DNA from: Branchiostoma lanceolatum
Taxonomy: Eukaryota > Chordata > Leptocardii > Amphioxiformes > Branchiostomatidae
Length of the DNA: 64,000 nucleotides
NCBI RefSeq assembly: GCF_035083965.1
Contig: NC_089732.1
Location: 1,160,883-1,224,882, forward strand
Direction: 5' to 3'
Both the position numbers and the translations under genes were made by a program. Positions 40,193-51,902 of the stretch are shown in pieces. The first letter of the stretch is position 1; every line of letters begins with the position of its first letter. Below the pieces are notes generated by a model. It worked only from the letters and a program-made list of their open reading frames with translations, was not told where the DNA came from and did not search any database.

Positions 40193-40478
40193 TCTGTGCA
40201 CTCCCTTGTAATTAGCCTTTGGGTCTGAGTTTGCAAATGAAGATTATCAATTATTGCAAACAAGATCACATAAATTAGGAAAGGCGAAACTTTACATATC
40301 CAACACTGAAATCAAATTGACTTACCTTACTAAAACCTTACCAATTATTTCAGTGTTGGTTATAACAAGTTATGTCATTTCCATAATGTCACTTACCAAC
40401 ACAGATGAACTTTCATGCTAAGATCACATGAAATCAAGCTTGCCTGCTGTAACTCTACAAAACAGACATTTGTCATGG

Positions 40479-43400
40479 TTACAAACTAGCCATGGAGGAC
40501 CTGGGCGTGGTTCCTAGTGAGGAGGTCCAGGAGTTGGCGAAGATGTCCCTGATGTCGGTGAGGAGCGTCAGACTCTCGCCGTTCCCGTCCCCGTCGCTGT
40601 CCGCGTTCCCTCGACACAGGTGACCGCTCAAGGAGTACAGCATCTGGGAGGAGGAGAGAGTGAAAGTGATCTCAATCCAGTAGGGCTGAGATGCTGAAGA
40701 GCTAGTCTCCCACCGGTAAAGTGATCTCAAACCAGTTTAGCTCAAATGAACTCAATGAACAGATGAGCTAATCTTCCACTGGTCGTGACAGAGAAGACAG
40801 ACACTATATACAGTATCTACAGGTTCATTGTGCCGGGGAAATTTTACCGGCTCTTTTCCACAAGTACAATGAATTATGTGGACCACGGCTTAACCTCCCG
40901 TCTAAGAGAGTACAGCATTTGGGAGGAGAAAGTGAAAGTGATCAAAATGCACCTGTAAATAGTTTCACCAGGTTGGTAAGTCAAAAAACTTTGTACAGAA
41001 CCTATATGGTGATATTATTACATTGACGTTTGGTGGCCATCTGTCATCTTCCTCAATCCATTTTTGCTAAGACATTAAAGAGCTAATCTTCCACTGGATA
41101 TGACAGAGGAGACAGACGGCATATACAGTATTTACGGGTTCATCAAATTGGAGAAATTCTACTAGCTCATTTCATCAAGTGCAACAAACAGTAGACCACG
41201 GCTTTATGTCTTGTCTGAAACTCTTTCCAGTAGCATGCACAGCCGGGATACAAACAACTTTTCGGTCTGAGGCAGGGTCACTTGACTAGATTTGAAAGTG
41301 TAAATGCTATGTTTTAATTGTTTCTGTGGAGTTCTTGTCTTCATTTTCGATGATTTACGTACCTTGTCCATGTAGGTGGTGTCTGTGTGCCCTGCATACC
41401 TGTTTAGCAGTTTTACTCGCCTAGGAGAAAAGAATATTTAAAGAAATAACTGTTCACGACACAACAAGTTCAGGTCTTCGGCTCAATGGTCCAATGAGTG
41501 GTGTGTTTACGTTGCATTCAGGAGGACTTCCTACCAAAGACTTGTGTGTTAGTACATACATATGGGTCTCTCTGCTAAGCACTGACAGCATTTGGGAAAG
41601 AGTATGGTAGTTGGACACACACCACTACCAGTGGACTTAAGGCCCCTGCTGTAGTGATTGCACAAAGTTGTGTGGACCGAAGCACAAGGAGGCTGTGCTT
41701 CTGCACCTCAGAAGACAATAAAACCCCAACGCACTCCCCTGGGCGCTTTACCCCAACAAGAGGGCCCAGTATAGAATCAACATCAAGAGGCTAGACGAAC
41801 GGGACCCTATGCACACCAATGATTTTGAGTTTGCCCTTTTTTTTGGTAGTCAGACAGTGATATAGTGTTACATGAACAATGCAGAGTGATCAGGACTCTT
41901 TATTCAGGATAAATACAGGAATCGGATTGTGTGAACGGTTGCCACACCAATTTGATTTGTTATTTCTTCGATTTGCAAACAACATTGCTAAACTGGCAGA
42001 TCAACAAGAAAATAGGGTCTGAGGGGAAGAATAGTATAATGGTGCACACAATTTTAGCTGGTGAATATAGTCAGATTCAACTTTTTCTCCCAGCCCTATT
42101 AATAATAATAATAATAACTTTATTGCAAGTTCATGCCCAAAGGCTAATTGCAGACAATAGTTATCTAGTCTACTGTGAAAGTTCTAAGTTAACTAAGGTT
42201 GACTATGGTTGTGGTTGGGTTTGACTTTTTGAAGGCAGTGGAAAATGAAGAGACCCACGTTTTGTATCGTAAGTGGGTTTGTTGATTTTAGTACGTTGTA
42301 GTGATATGGATTTTTGTAAGCTATTCAAAAGGTGAAAGCTAGGGGAATTAACGGAAGCTGTTTGATATAATTCGTTTCATTCAGCGTCATATAGAGGGCA
42401 TTGGCCAATGAAATGTATTTCATTTTCCACTGCGTTCATTGTACAAACCTTACACATTCTCTCGTGAGCGGGCAGCAATATGTTGTCATCTTACTAAACA
42501 AGAATAACATCACAATGACTCACTGCGGAGAGTTGCCGTGCAGTTCTGCCAGTCTCTTTGCCTTGTCGATCACCTCGGCAGGCCGGACGGCCGCGCTGTC
42601 CACAACGAAGTCAAACTGGAACGGAATGTCTGCAACAGGAACAGCACACATTGTAGATGTTAGTACATACATTAAGTAGGGGAAGGGCTAGCAAACACCT
42701 CCCTGCAAAAATATACCTTGCTACTGAAACAGCAAGCCTGGCTGCCCTATGTGCCACTAGGCACTACAAGGTTCTAAGCAAACATAAGGTGGTAATGTTC
42801 TTGATGACTGGTCTTACACACCTAGAACTTACTGTACAGGACTAAGTGTGTTGACACTAAAGACATATTGCAATTCTACTAAAATTAAAAAAATCATATC
42901 AAAATCAAACTCATGCTATTTACTGTATTTGCGGATGTGTTCCCACTCGGAGCTGATGGTACTTACTGTATTTGAGGATGTGTTCCCACTCGGAGCTGAT
43001 GGTACTTACTGTATTTGCGGATGTGCTCCAACTCGGAGCTGATGGTACTTACTGTATTTGCGGATGTGTTGATGGTACTTACTGTATTTGCGGATGTGTT
43101 CCCACTCGGAGCTGATGGTACTTACTGTATTTGCGGATGTGCTCCAACTCGGAGCTGATGGTACTTACTGTATTTGCGGATGTGTTCCCACTCGGAGCTG
43201 ATGGTACTTACTGTATTTGTGGATGTGTTCCCACTCGGAGCTGATGGTACTTACTGTATTTGCGGATGTGTTCCCACTCGGAGCTGATGGTGAGGCATGT
43301 TACTCTGGACAGCGGGGAGATCCTGGTGCTGCTATAGGGGTTCACTATAATCCCAATAAAGGGAGACCCTCCCTGGGCAAACCACTCCTAAAGGGTGGAA

Positions 43401-46400
43401 AGAAACAACATTACAAAAAAACACATGGCCTTAATTATTTCATTTCTTTATGAACATTTCTTTGTAAATGCAACATTAAATTGTTCCTGTTGTCAAATCA
43501 ATGAATCATTGATACCTACAATGTACATGTACATCTGCATCTATAAGTATAATCACTACTGGAGGTCTGATGTGAAAAAAGTTATTTTCCTAAACGGGGC
43601 CCCCATGCCCGGATCATACGCCCCCCTTACCCTGGGGAGCAGATCCTCTGACAAGCATAAAATTGACCAGGGTTGCTGCTAGGTCACATGTCGCCACTGT
43701 CTTTCACTGTGACTTGTCCGATAGTAATTTTCTCCCTCAAGACACCTCGGAATACTCCATCATAACTTAAAGCCACGCAATGGAAGAGGGGGAAACCCAT
43801 ATCATCCCCGCTCGGTCCTTCCACTCCCTAGCGGCCCCATGAAATGTTTTTGTAGAAAATATAGTCAATGTTCAGTGATCTCACCAGAATTTTTTCACAG
43901 CATAGGGGTCAGGTACAGAAGGCCAACTTTACGCGGTGCAAGTCACGCGTGGAGTGCTGAAGACATGACTAGAGTAGGGAGTCCGGCATGTTCCCCCCGG
44001 AAAATTTGTAAATTCATGACCCAATGAGACATTATTTCATGCATTTTGCAATTGAGGGATAAATTTTGTGAAGTAGAGTTTTTCCTCTGTCACAGCCTCA
44101 TTCTAAAGCCAAATATGAACTTTTTATAAGATTTATGAAGGGTCACAAGGTTTGTCCCAGAAAGAAACACCTCTATGCTGGTTGAAACACAGCATAGGGG
44201 TCCAGATCACAGCATAGGTGGTCCAAATCACAGCATAGGGGGCCCCTATGCTGAAAAGGCCTGGCGAGAACACTGATGTTGTAATATTGTTTCCTCGTAC
44301 CTGGAACTTGGTCTGCGTCTCGATGTCCCTGACGGAGGGGTTGGGGGCGAAGGTCGGATGAGAGTGGTACCAGCCCACCACAGAATACCCAGCCTGGGAA
44401 AGAGCCTCACTGGCCTGCGTCTGGGACACTGGGAACAAGATGGGACACACCTTGACGTATCATGTTTCATTACAATGAGCAAGTAGCAGTCAAGACTACA
44501 AGTTTTGTAGTTACATATATCAATCTAGAAACAAAAATCGTTTTTGCTTTCCTGCAATCTCTTTCTGAAAAACTACAACAGAGAGGGAGTCTTTATCATC
44601 TAATTACAGCTTGTACTCATAAATAGATCAATGTTTTGAAGAAAGTTTACAGTTAGAAATGTTGCCTTAGTTTTGGACAATCATACATTCAGTTGTGACA
44701 AATGGAAATAGTATAATCATCAGGTATGAAAATGCAGATACATACCTGGGTCCATCTCACACTGCATGCCAGTACTCAGGCTGTTGCAGGGCTCTGCAGA
44801 GGCCACCTAAAACATATGTGATTACTGTTATTCAGGCATTAATCATGGCTACTAAGGCCACCCGAAATACATGCATTCATTGTTAACCATAACATGACTA
44901 AAACCCACCGAGAAAATGGCAATAAGAAGTTAAATGGCAAGAAGGAAAGAATACAACAGCAACAGATGGCAGATCAGCACTAAGGACAAGAGCAGACCAC
45001 CCTACCAACACTTCCAGGTCACTGTGGAACTACTAGTCTCAAATACTATGATCTTGTACAAAGAAATCTTCTTCTTTTCCCTTAACAATTTTAATGGCAG
45101 AAATGAAAGGATACAATAGCAATGGATGGCAGTTCAGCACTAAGGACAACTCTAACATGCTGAACCTAAAGTAACCCCACAGGTCCCTGTGGAACAACAG
45201 TCTCAAATTCTTCGGTCACCCATACTAGATCTCCTTCACTATAACCGTAGTTAAATGGCAGAAAAAATATGACAGCAAGGAATGGCAGTTCAGCACTAAG
45301 GATAACTCTAACATACTGCAAACTTTAAAAAAAAACAGGTCCCTGTATAACTAGAGTCTCCAATATCTAGATTTACTTTATTTTACAAGGCAAAGTAGTA
45401 AAGTGTTTGTAAAATAAAGTAAATGTAGACAAAGGACATAACAGCAAGGGATGGCAGTTCAGCACTAAGGATAACTCTAACATGCTAAAGGGAAAGGATG
45501 ACACACCTCCAGAGCCCCTCACTCCTCCTACATGTAGCTAATGATTTTTACAAAGAAATCTACTTCCCTTAAAAGTTTTAATGGCAGAAATAAAAGGATA
45601 CAATAGCAATGGATGGTGGTTCAGCATTTAGGACGACTCTAACATGTTGGAAACTAAAAACACCCCCACACACCTCCAGAGCTACTGGGTCCCTGTAAAA
45701 CACCCCCCAGCTATTGTACAAAGAAATCTTCCTCTTTCCTTACCAATTTTAATGGCAGAAATAAAAGGATGCAATAGCAAGGGATGTTATTTCAGCACTA
45801 AGGAAAACTCTAACATGCTAAAGGGAAAGAAAGACACACCTCCAGAGCCCCGGGGTCCCTGTGGAAGACCCCTCCCAGCAGCCCGATCACTTCTGCTGTG
45901 GAGATGTGCGCATGCTGGAACAACAAACGGGGAGAACAGCTCTGATTTCATGTCATAGTCTAAGCAATATGTATATCATCCTCCCTGCTGCCTAATAACT
46001 AGAGATTTGTGACAAGTTCCTGAGGAAAGTAGTTAACAAAATGTGACAAATAGATTGCATGGCTAACTTTATCTTAGTAAATTCAAAGTGGATTAACAAC
46101 AATGTTATGATAAAACTGCAAAGGATGGCAGTTCAGTACCAAGGACAATGCTGAAGTACTGATGGAAATTATGCTTAAATATAATAATACTGAGTTCTTC
46201 ACTTCATTATTTTTGCTTAACAGAGAAGCCATCATTTAAGATTATGTGCTTGATGTTAATTTCTTCTTTATATTGATTGACTAATCTCCTATGTAGAAAC
46301 AGTGATTTCGAAATCACTATGAGAATGGGAAAGAAACATTCTCTTTGATACTATAAACAAGTTAGTATCCTAACAGACTTACCATGTCAATAGTGACCAG

Positions 46401-49400
46401 TGCTGTTGCATGGATCTTCACAGAGAAGGGAGCCTGGGGTAAGAAAAACATGATTAGTAGAGACGTAGAACAAGGGACAACACATCAGCTGGTGTGTTAC
46501 GCCAAAGGGCAGTTATAATACTTATATGGGCTATATAGATACAGATACATAACTCCAGAAATGTCACATCTTCTGCCTCTTAAAAAAACATCCTCACTCA
46601 CCGGCGATTCCTCGCTGAACCTCTTACAGGGAACCAGTTTGAATGGGTCATAGGAGAAACTGGGGAGAGACAAACAAAACTGTCAAAACAACAAACTTTA
46701 AGGCAAAAAGCACATTTTGGCATGGTGTAGCCTGGGTGCCATCCTATTTCTACCGGGGCTCCTACATACTAGACCCAGGCTAGGCATGGTGTGCTAGATG
46801 TTTTTAAATTACAAGAATATCTTTTTCATAACATGAGTTCTTTATTGCACTGTGATTGTGATATTATGTACCTTTTATTGCTTTAATATTGTACAATGAA
46901 GCATAAATCATGACACCATTACAAATCTTTTTCTACATATCATTGTAACGGTTGTATTGTACAGAATAAATGAAATTGTCCTTTTATCCAACATTTAACC
47001 TACTGAGTCATCATCTCTAGAGCTATTAATACACACCTGTTAAAGTTAGTCCTGGGTACTCTGGATCTGCTGGGTCTAAAGTAGGGAAATGAAGAATGAA
47101 TAAGTATGTTACTAGCTTTATATAAGGATAACCTTTACTGGTACATATAAAGTAGAGTGGATTCATTCCTCAGACCGCCGTCGTCCCTCAGTAAGACATC
47201 TGGAGCCGCTTAGTTCCCGTTTAGAACTTTTATTCAGCCTAGTAACACATTGACAGGCTGACCAAAAGTTCTAAACGAGAACTAAATGTTTACGGCTTTA
47301 GATGTCTCCCTAATGGATGACTTCGGTGTGAAAGATGTCTGTTAGCTTGAGGAATAAGTCCACTCTACTTTATACACTTTACTGATACATTTCTTTTAAT
47401 CTTAACCCAGTAACATATAACAGGCATAATCAATGACAGAAAATGAGAGAATATTTGACCTCTGACCTGATCTGGGGCACTTCTCCATCTTGTTTTTCCA
47501 GTTCATCTGAGGTCACGTGCTGGAGGAAAATAAAGGAAATCTTAATTTTAAACGCAAAGCCTTCCTGAAGGATATACTTCACATTTAAAGGGCATCATTT
47601 TTAAGGCCTTCAACGACTTATAATGTACAGTAAAATCTTACAGGCATATTTTCCTCCATATCGCAATTTCTAATTACAAAGATACATAAAAAAAATTATG
47701 TATCTTTGTAATTAGAAATTGACTGACTCGAAAGACTTTGGCAGCCAAACGACCCAGGTGAACACTGGGCATAACCTTCAGAAATCACTAACGCCGCATT
47801 TTGTATTTTCACTCTCAACACATCATCATTTTGCCTTACATTACTTACAATTAATAGCAATATGGAAAGCAATTTAGTTCCCAGTTAATATCTACATTGT
47901 GCAAATGTTATTTCAGAAAGCTGGAGGCAAAACAGTTTGGATTCCCGGTGAGTCATTAAGGATGCACTGTGGCTGTAATTATACATATCAAACGGTCTTT
48001 TCAAAAGAGTGTCATTCCCTTCATATCATAATTTCTACTCACAGAGACATAATATATATGACAGACTCAAAAGATTTGTGGCAGGCTAAAAGGTCCAGGG
48101 GAACAATGGGCATCGCCTTTGGCATTAATTTTGCAGTATGTTTTTCGCATTTCACTCTCATCACATCCTCATTTATCCTTTCAGCACTAAGAGCAATTAT
48201 GGAAAGCAATTTAGCTAAGGTTATCCCAGACAACTGGAGGCAAAAACAGGTCTGACTGCCGGCGAGTCAGTCATGACGTACTGTGGCTGTAGTTATAGAT
48301 TAACTGTCGGTTGAGATATTGTGTTGCTACATGTACGTTAGTTTTGTTTTGTTTTGTTTTGTTCAGATCACCTTTAGTGGTACAATATTGACTGTAAGTT
48401 CTTCCTGGTGTCCAGCAAAATAAAACAATACAAATATACTACATGTACTACTGTCAGCCAGTCTAGTATGACTTGGACATTTTACTGCAAAAATATAAGC
48501 AAACATAGAAAACAGTTTAAAATACCCAGAAAATAGTTTGTATAAAACATAGCAACAGAAATATAGCATAAGACTGTTAACATCAAGTTTCATAATTCCG
48601 CAGGGTACTAGACTTTTTGCCAACACAATGAACCCGGAAACTTTGGAACCACCAAAGTTTTATGATATTTATAGATAGTATGGGTCCCCAGCACATAGAA
48701 ACTGCCGGATGGCAAGTTGTAAATGTTGGCAATTTTTTTTATTTACATAATTAGCGTAAATCTGCATAATCGCCTTAACCCTATACCATAAGACAGACAC
48801 ATTAAAAAAAGGGTTTGCCGTCACGTGTTATTGTGTAAACAGTACCTCTATCGTGAGCCCCTCTCTCTCTGTGCCGTCGGTCCAGTCACCGTATGCCGTC
48901 CGAACCAGCTTCTGTCGTCTCGGTCTCTGTACAGGAGCAAACCATTTTCAACATTCACAATCTTCTGTATTCATTGACTTTGACTTTATTATGATCCACA
49001 ATTAGCAGGAGAGAACTACATTTCTGTACCTTACTTCTTACTGTTGTAACAGACTATGAACTTTATCATAATATCTAATATATAAGTATATAATTATGTA
49101 CACACCAAAAAGGTTTGTCAAGATGTCTGTTACCACAACAATCTATTTAAAATCAGATTCTATATATTTTTCAAGTAGATTTCTGAAATAAAACATTTTG
49201 GAATTGACAGATACAATGCAGAGGTCACCTTGTAAGAAACAGGCAACCACTGCTATAATCAAATAAAAAATAAAGAAAAAAAATAAACAAACAAACTCAC
49301 CATGGACTCCAGACGGGCTGCCTGCCTGGCCAGCTGATCGTCCTGACCTTGAGGGTTCCGTTTCACCCCGACCTTGGCGACAGGAAACTCGCCCCGGTTG

Positions 49401-49417
49401 GCCTCCTCTGTTGCCAT
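40479..49417 (-). CDS. MYSM1: MYSM1-type histone H2A deubiquitinase, C-terminal part
   Basis: Thirteen exons on the minus strand join in frame to 374 residues plus TAA: 49417-49301, 48926-48846, 47519-47467, 47075-47037, 46659-46602, 46433-46383, 45914-45840, 44806-44746, 44428-44301, 43387-43255, 42629-42524, 41420-41363, 40643-40479. All have AG acceptors and GT donors, except the upstream limit of the first. The MPN core includes [15 protein letters not shown] (catalytic Glu) and the JAMM zinc motif [15 protein letters not shown] (HxH-x7-S-x2-D), so an active zinc isopeptidase is expected. MYSM1 removes ubiquitin from histone H2A in the nucleus (family knowledge). The order of the parts before and after the MPN domain also fits MYSM1 better than MPND or BRCC36. 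The first listed exon may be internal: an acceptor (GGCAACAG|AG) at 49407 fits, and the expected SANT and SWIRM regions are missing here. Confidence 0.9.
40633..41240. repeat. Tandem duplication carrying the last-exon splice acceptor
   Basis: GAGTACAGCATCTGGGAGGA at 40633 (the real exon start on the minus strand) recurs as GAGTACAGCATTTGGGAGGA at 40908. ATCTTCCACTGG with GACAGA-AGACAGAC recurs at 40771 and 41086. In the copy the acceptor CCCAG reads CCCAA, so it is inactivated. Spacings are about 275 and 315 bases. Confidence 0.7.
42103..42270. repeat. Dispersed non-coding repeat, second copy
   Basis: An (AAT)n tract, then TTTATTGCAAGTTCATGCCC and GAAGGCAGTGGAAAATGAAG; same element as 18500-18735. 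It lies in an intron of the MYSM1-type gene. Confidence 0.65.
42921..43294 (-). repeat. 43-bp minisatellite made from an exon-intron junction
   Basis: TACTGTATTTGCGGATGTG-type units start at 42921, 42964, 43007, 43050, 43080, 43123, 43166, 43209 and 43252: a period of 43, with one 30-base unit. On the minus strand each unit encodes the last residues of the MPN exon ([11 protein letters not shown]) and the splice donor ACA|GTAAGT. The copy at 43252-43294 is the true exon end. Two unit variants alternate (TGTTCCCACTCGG and TGCTCCAACTCGG). Confidence 0.9.
44188..44246. repeat. Short tandem CACAGCATAGG repeat
   Basis: CACAGCATAGG at about 44188, 44208 and 44229, with intervening TCCAGATCA / TCCAAATCA. 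A related copy, CACAGCATAGGGGTC, lies near 43897. The last one ends in a GGGCCCC palindrome. Intronic. Confidence 0.75.
44930..45880 (-). repeat. Approx. 163-bp tandem array seeded by the MPN exon end
   Basis: Units with ATGGCAGTTCAGCACTAAGG and ACTCTAACATGCT recur at about 44960, 45125, 45285, 45447, 45612 and 45784. On the minus strand each unit starts with a copy of the real exon end at 45840 (CAGGGACC..GGGCTCTGGAG|GTGTGT). Near-intact copies are at about 45671-45705 and 45501-45520; worn ones at about 45345, 45180 and 45012. Confidence 0.8.
47145..47376. mobile_element. Imperfect foldback element in an intron
   Basis: TAAAGTAGAGTGGATTCATT and CCTCAG pair with CTTGAGGAATAAGTCCACTC-TACTTTA. 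Inner arms TTAGTTC-CGTTTAGAACTTTT and AAAAGTTCTAAACGAGAACTAA also pair. About 230 bases in all, no coding. Confidence 0.75.
47665..47720. repeat. Perfect 25-bp hairpin, 6-base loop
   Basis: AATTTCTAATTACAAAGATA with CATAA, six A, then its exact reverse complement. Intronic. Confidence 0.9.
47760..48290. repeat. Intronic tandem duplication, about 350-bp unit
   Basis: CAATATGGAAAGCAATTTAG, CTGGAGGCAAAACAG and GCACTGTGGCTGTAATTATA (47860-47985) recur as CAATTATGGAAAGCAATTTAG, CTGGAGGCAAAAACAG and GTACTGTGGCTGTAGTTATA (48190-48295). Non-coding. Confidence 0.75.
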
Positions 49418-49489
49418 GGGAACCAGAATGGTTGCACAGTGACCCATCACATGACCTGACTGTCCTACTCTTTAACTTCAATAATGTCA

Positions 49490-50240
49490 GTCCTCAAAGA
49501 ACTCAGGGAACTGTCTCGATCCAGTTCTTGCTTACACAGAAGCTTTTCTCTGAGTAATTCCGTTTTACGAGAAATCCCCAAGTACAATGCAGTCAGTCAC
49601 ACTTTTCATACATGTGATTATGAAGACTGACTCTTGCTTTGTACCCTTTACAACATCTATAAGGGGTGTCAAGGAATCAGGGAAACAGTCTTGATCCAGT
49701 TCTAGCTTACAAAGAGGTTCTCTGACAAATTCCCTTTCCTTTTTAAGTAAATTGAGAAGAGGATCACACCTTGCAGCAGTCTTATTTCTAAGTCTTAACA
49801 ATGTCCAAACAACGTGTCTTAATCCACTTCTAGCTTACACTGAGATTCTTCTTGGAGATATTTCCCGCTTTTTTCAACTTTGTAGAATGCACAGTCAATC
49901 ACACTTTCCAGAAGTCAAGTCAAGTATTTTTTTCTCCTGGGTATGACTACACAATGATTGCTTGGGAAACAAGGAACATATATCTCAATCCTGTTCTATC
50001 TAGCTTAAACTGGAAATCCCCCTTATCTTCAGAACAAGTACACTGACCTGCCTACCACAGCTGAATATCAAACCTGTCTGGAGGACTCCGACCTTTTCAA
50101 GTAATGTCAGGAAAGCAACAACTGCCTAATCTCATATCCTCAAAATGTCAGTGCGCCACGGAAAGGGGATACGGATAATTATATCTTGCTCCTATTTCAG
50201 CTTACAGGAAGCGATTCTCTCCTTGGCAGTTGTAAGAAGG
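49490..50240. repeat. Diverged tandem array, about 170-bp unit
   Basis: Repeating blocks like GATCCAGTTCTTGCTTACA followed by TTCTCTGA..AATTCC near 49520, 49690, 49830, 50000 and 50205. Strongly diverged. Directly upstream of the first MYSM1-type exon found. Confidence 0.6.
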
Positions 50241-50444
50241 ATGTCTTGTACAGTATAGGTTTGATATTTCCCCCCACAAGCACACTCAGTGGTGCAGGCT
50301 CTATTTATGTGTGGAGAGTTCTCTTCAGATAGAAACCTCCCCTGGCTGGCTTCTATCCAAAACGTTCCCACAGTTGAAGTTCTGTGAACTAACAGTGGAT
50401 CTCCATTATGGCTTCATTATTGCACACTTAGGTTTTTCACATTC

Positions 50445-51160
50445 AAATGAATCTGGATTGATGTGATGCTGTAATGGCAAATCCAAGAAACAGTGTTTCA
50501 CGGCCTGGTGCTACATTAAACGTTCTCAAGCATTGAGAGAAGCTGAGACCAAGATGAAGCAATAGTTAGGGCAGGGTTTTTTGCTAGAGCACTCTTCTCT
50601 CGATTGACGTAATGTTGTAATCCATGAGAAAAGAATTTCCACCCTGGATGCTATCTTAAATGCCCCCAAGCTTTGAGAGCAGCTATATGAACGTCCGACT
50701 CCTCCAAGCTGCAGCACTGGTTATGGTGAATGCTCCACTCCGGATTGACGCAATGTTGTAATCCAAGAAAAGATGTTCCACCCCCAGTGCTATCTTAAAT
50801 GCCCCCAAGCTTTATTTGAGGGAAGCTACATGAACGTCCGACTCCTCCAAGATGAAGCACTGGTTGACTGTACAAAAATGCTCCACTCTGGACTGACGTA
50901 ATGCTGTAATCAAAGACGCGGCGTTCCAAAGCCTGGCGATGTCTTAGACGTTCTCCATCACTAAGAGCAGCTCAGGCAGGATTAAGTAATGGTTATGTAT
51001 TACACAGTTTTGTAGCTTAGAGTCTCCTACAGTGACGACTGTTTGTGCATAAAAGCCACGAATTCCATAAAAGGCATTCCTAGGAATCCCACCAATTATG
51101 CTGCACTCTGCACACAATAATGCACGCTCTATTCTTGACTGATGCTGTAGCCATGGCAAC
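50445..51160. repeat. Second diverged tandem array, about 150-bp unit
   Basis: GATTGACG-AATG-TGTAATCCA blocks, each followed by GCTATCTTAAATGCCCCCAA and ATGAACGTCCGACTCCTCC, at about 50455, 50600, 50745 and 50895, with a worn copy near 51135. Confidence 0.75.
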
Positions 51161-51300
51161 CGTGACGAACGTCGCTATTTTCTCCCGGCTGCCTTGAAGT
51201 GACCTGCTGGGGGGCTCTGTGCAGCTCTGTGGGAAAAATGATGACCTTCTCTATAAGTATAAGCCTTCTTATAATAGTCCGCCTGGACATGTAAAAATAC

Positions 51301-51902
51301 AATGTGGAGAAAAATCAAGAGAAAATTAAAAGCTGGCTCCTAGAATAAGAACAATTGCCTTTCTGGTCTCCAATCTTCTTACACCATCCAGAACACATTC
51401 CCAACTAAAACGAGAAATTCTACATACAATGTATGTAGAGTACATACACCTATGTGTAGTCTACACACACCTATATGTAGATTACACACACCTATGTGTA
51501 GACTGCGTAGACTACATACACCTATATGTAGTCTACACATAGGTGTATGTACTCTACACACGACGTATGTACACTACACACGACGTATGTATACTACACA
51601 CACCTATATGTAGTCTGTATTCTATGTTCATAGACTACATACACCTATATGTACATTACATATGATGTGTGTAGACTACATACACCTATGTGTAGATAGG
51701 AATTCGACGTGTGCAGACTGCATGCACTTATTTGCATTCTCCATACAGATTAATGCAATATGTAATTTCTATGGAAGTAGACTACTGTATAATACATGTA
51801 TTACATCACCAAGTACTTTAAATTGCCATTTAGTAATAATTACTATGTTGAAGACAATGGAACACAGAACCCTATTAAACTGGGCCAGATTTGCCAGACA
51901 TG
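51301..51902. repeat. Segment A plus inverted segment B, first locus
   Basis: A (51301-51391, AATGTGGAGAAAAATCAAGA..CCATCCAG) occurs in direct orientation at 62625-62722. B (51392-51902) occurs in inverted orientation at 61021-62611. B's middle is a minisatellite of TACACATAGGTGTATGTAGT-like palindromic units. Confidence 0.85.

Larger units (their letters stand above)
37225..40478. other. Intergenic and probable 3' UTR of the minus-strand gene
   Basis: No coding region supported. A GC-rich block at 37740-37960 is unlike its surroundings. Two inverted-repeat structures are listed separately. The right end should include the 3' UTR of the gene whose stop is at 40479-40481. Confidence 0.45.

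Noticed and set aside
42921..43294. CRISPR-like array
   Set aside because: The units are contiguous 43-base copies without unique spacers, in an animal gene, and each is an exon-end copy. It is a minisatellite.
51379..51561. Cys/His-rich open frames in the TACACATAGGTG minisatellite (also 62389-62653)
   Set aside because: Simple translation of a palindromic repeat on either strand; no start context and no conservation beyond the repeat.
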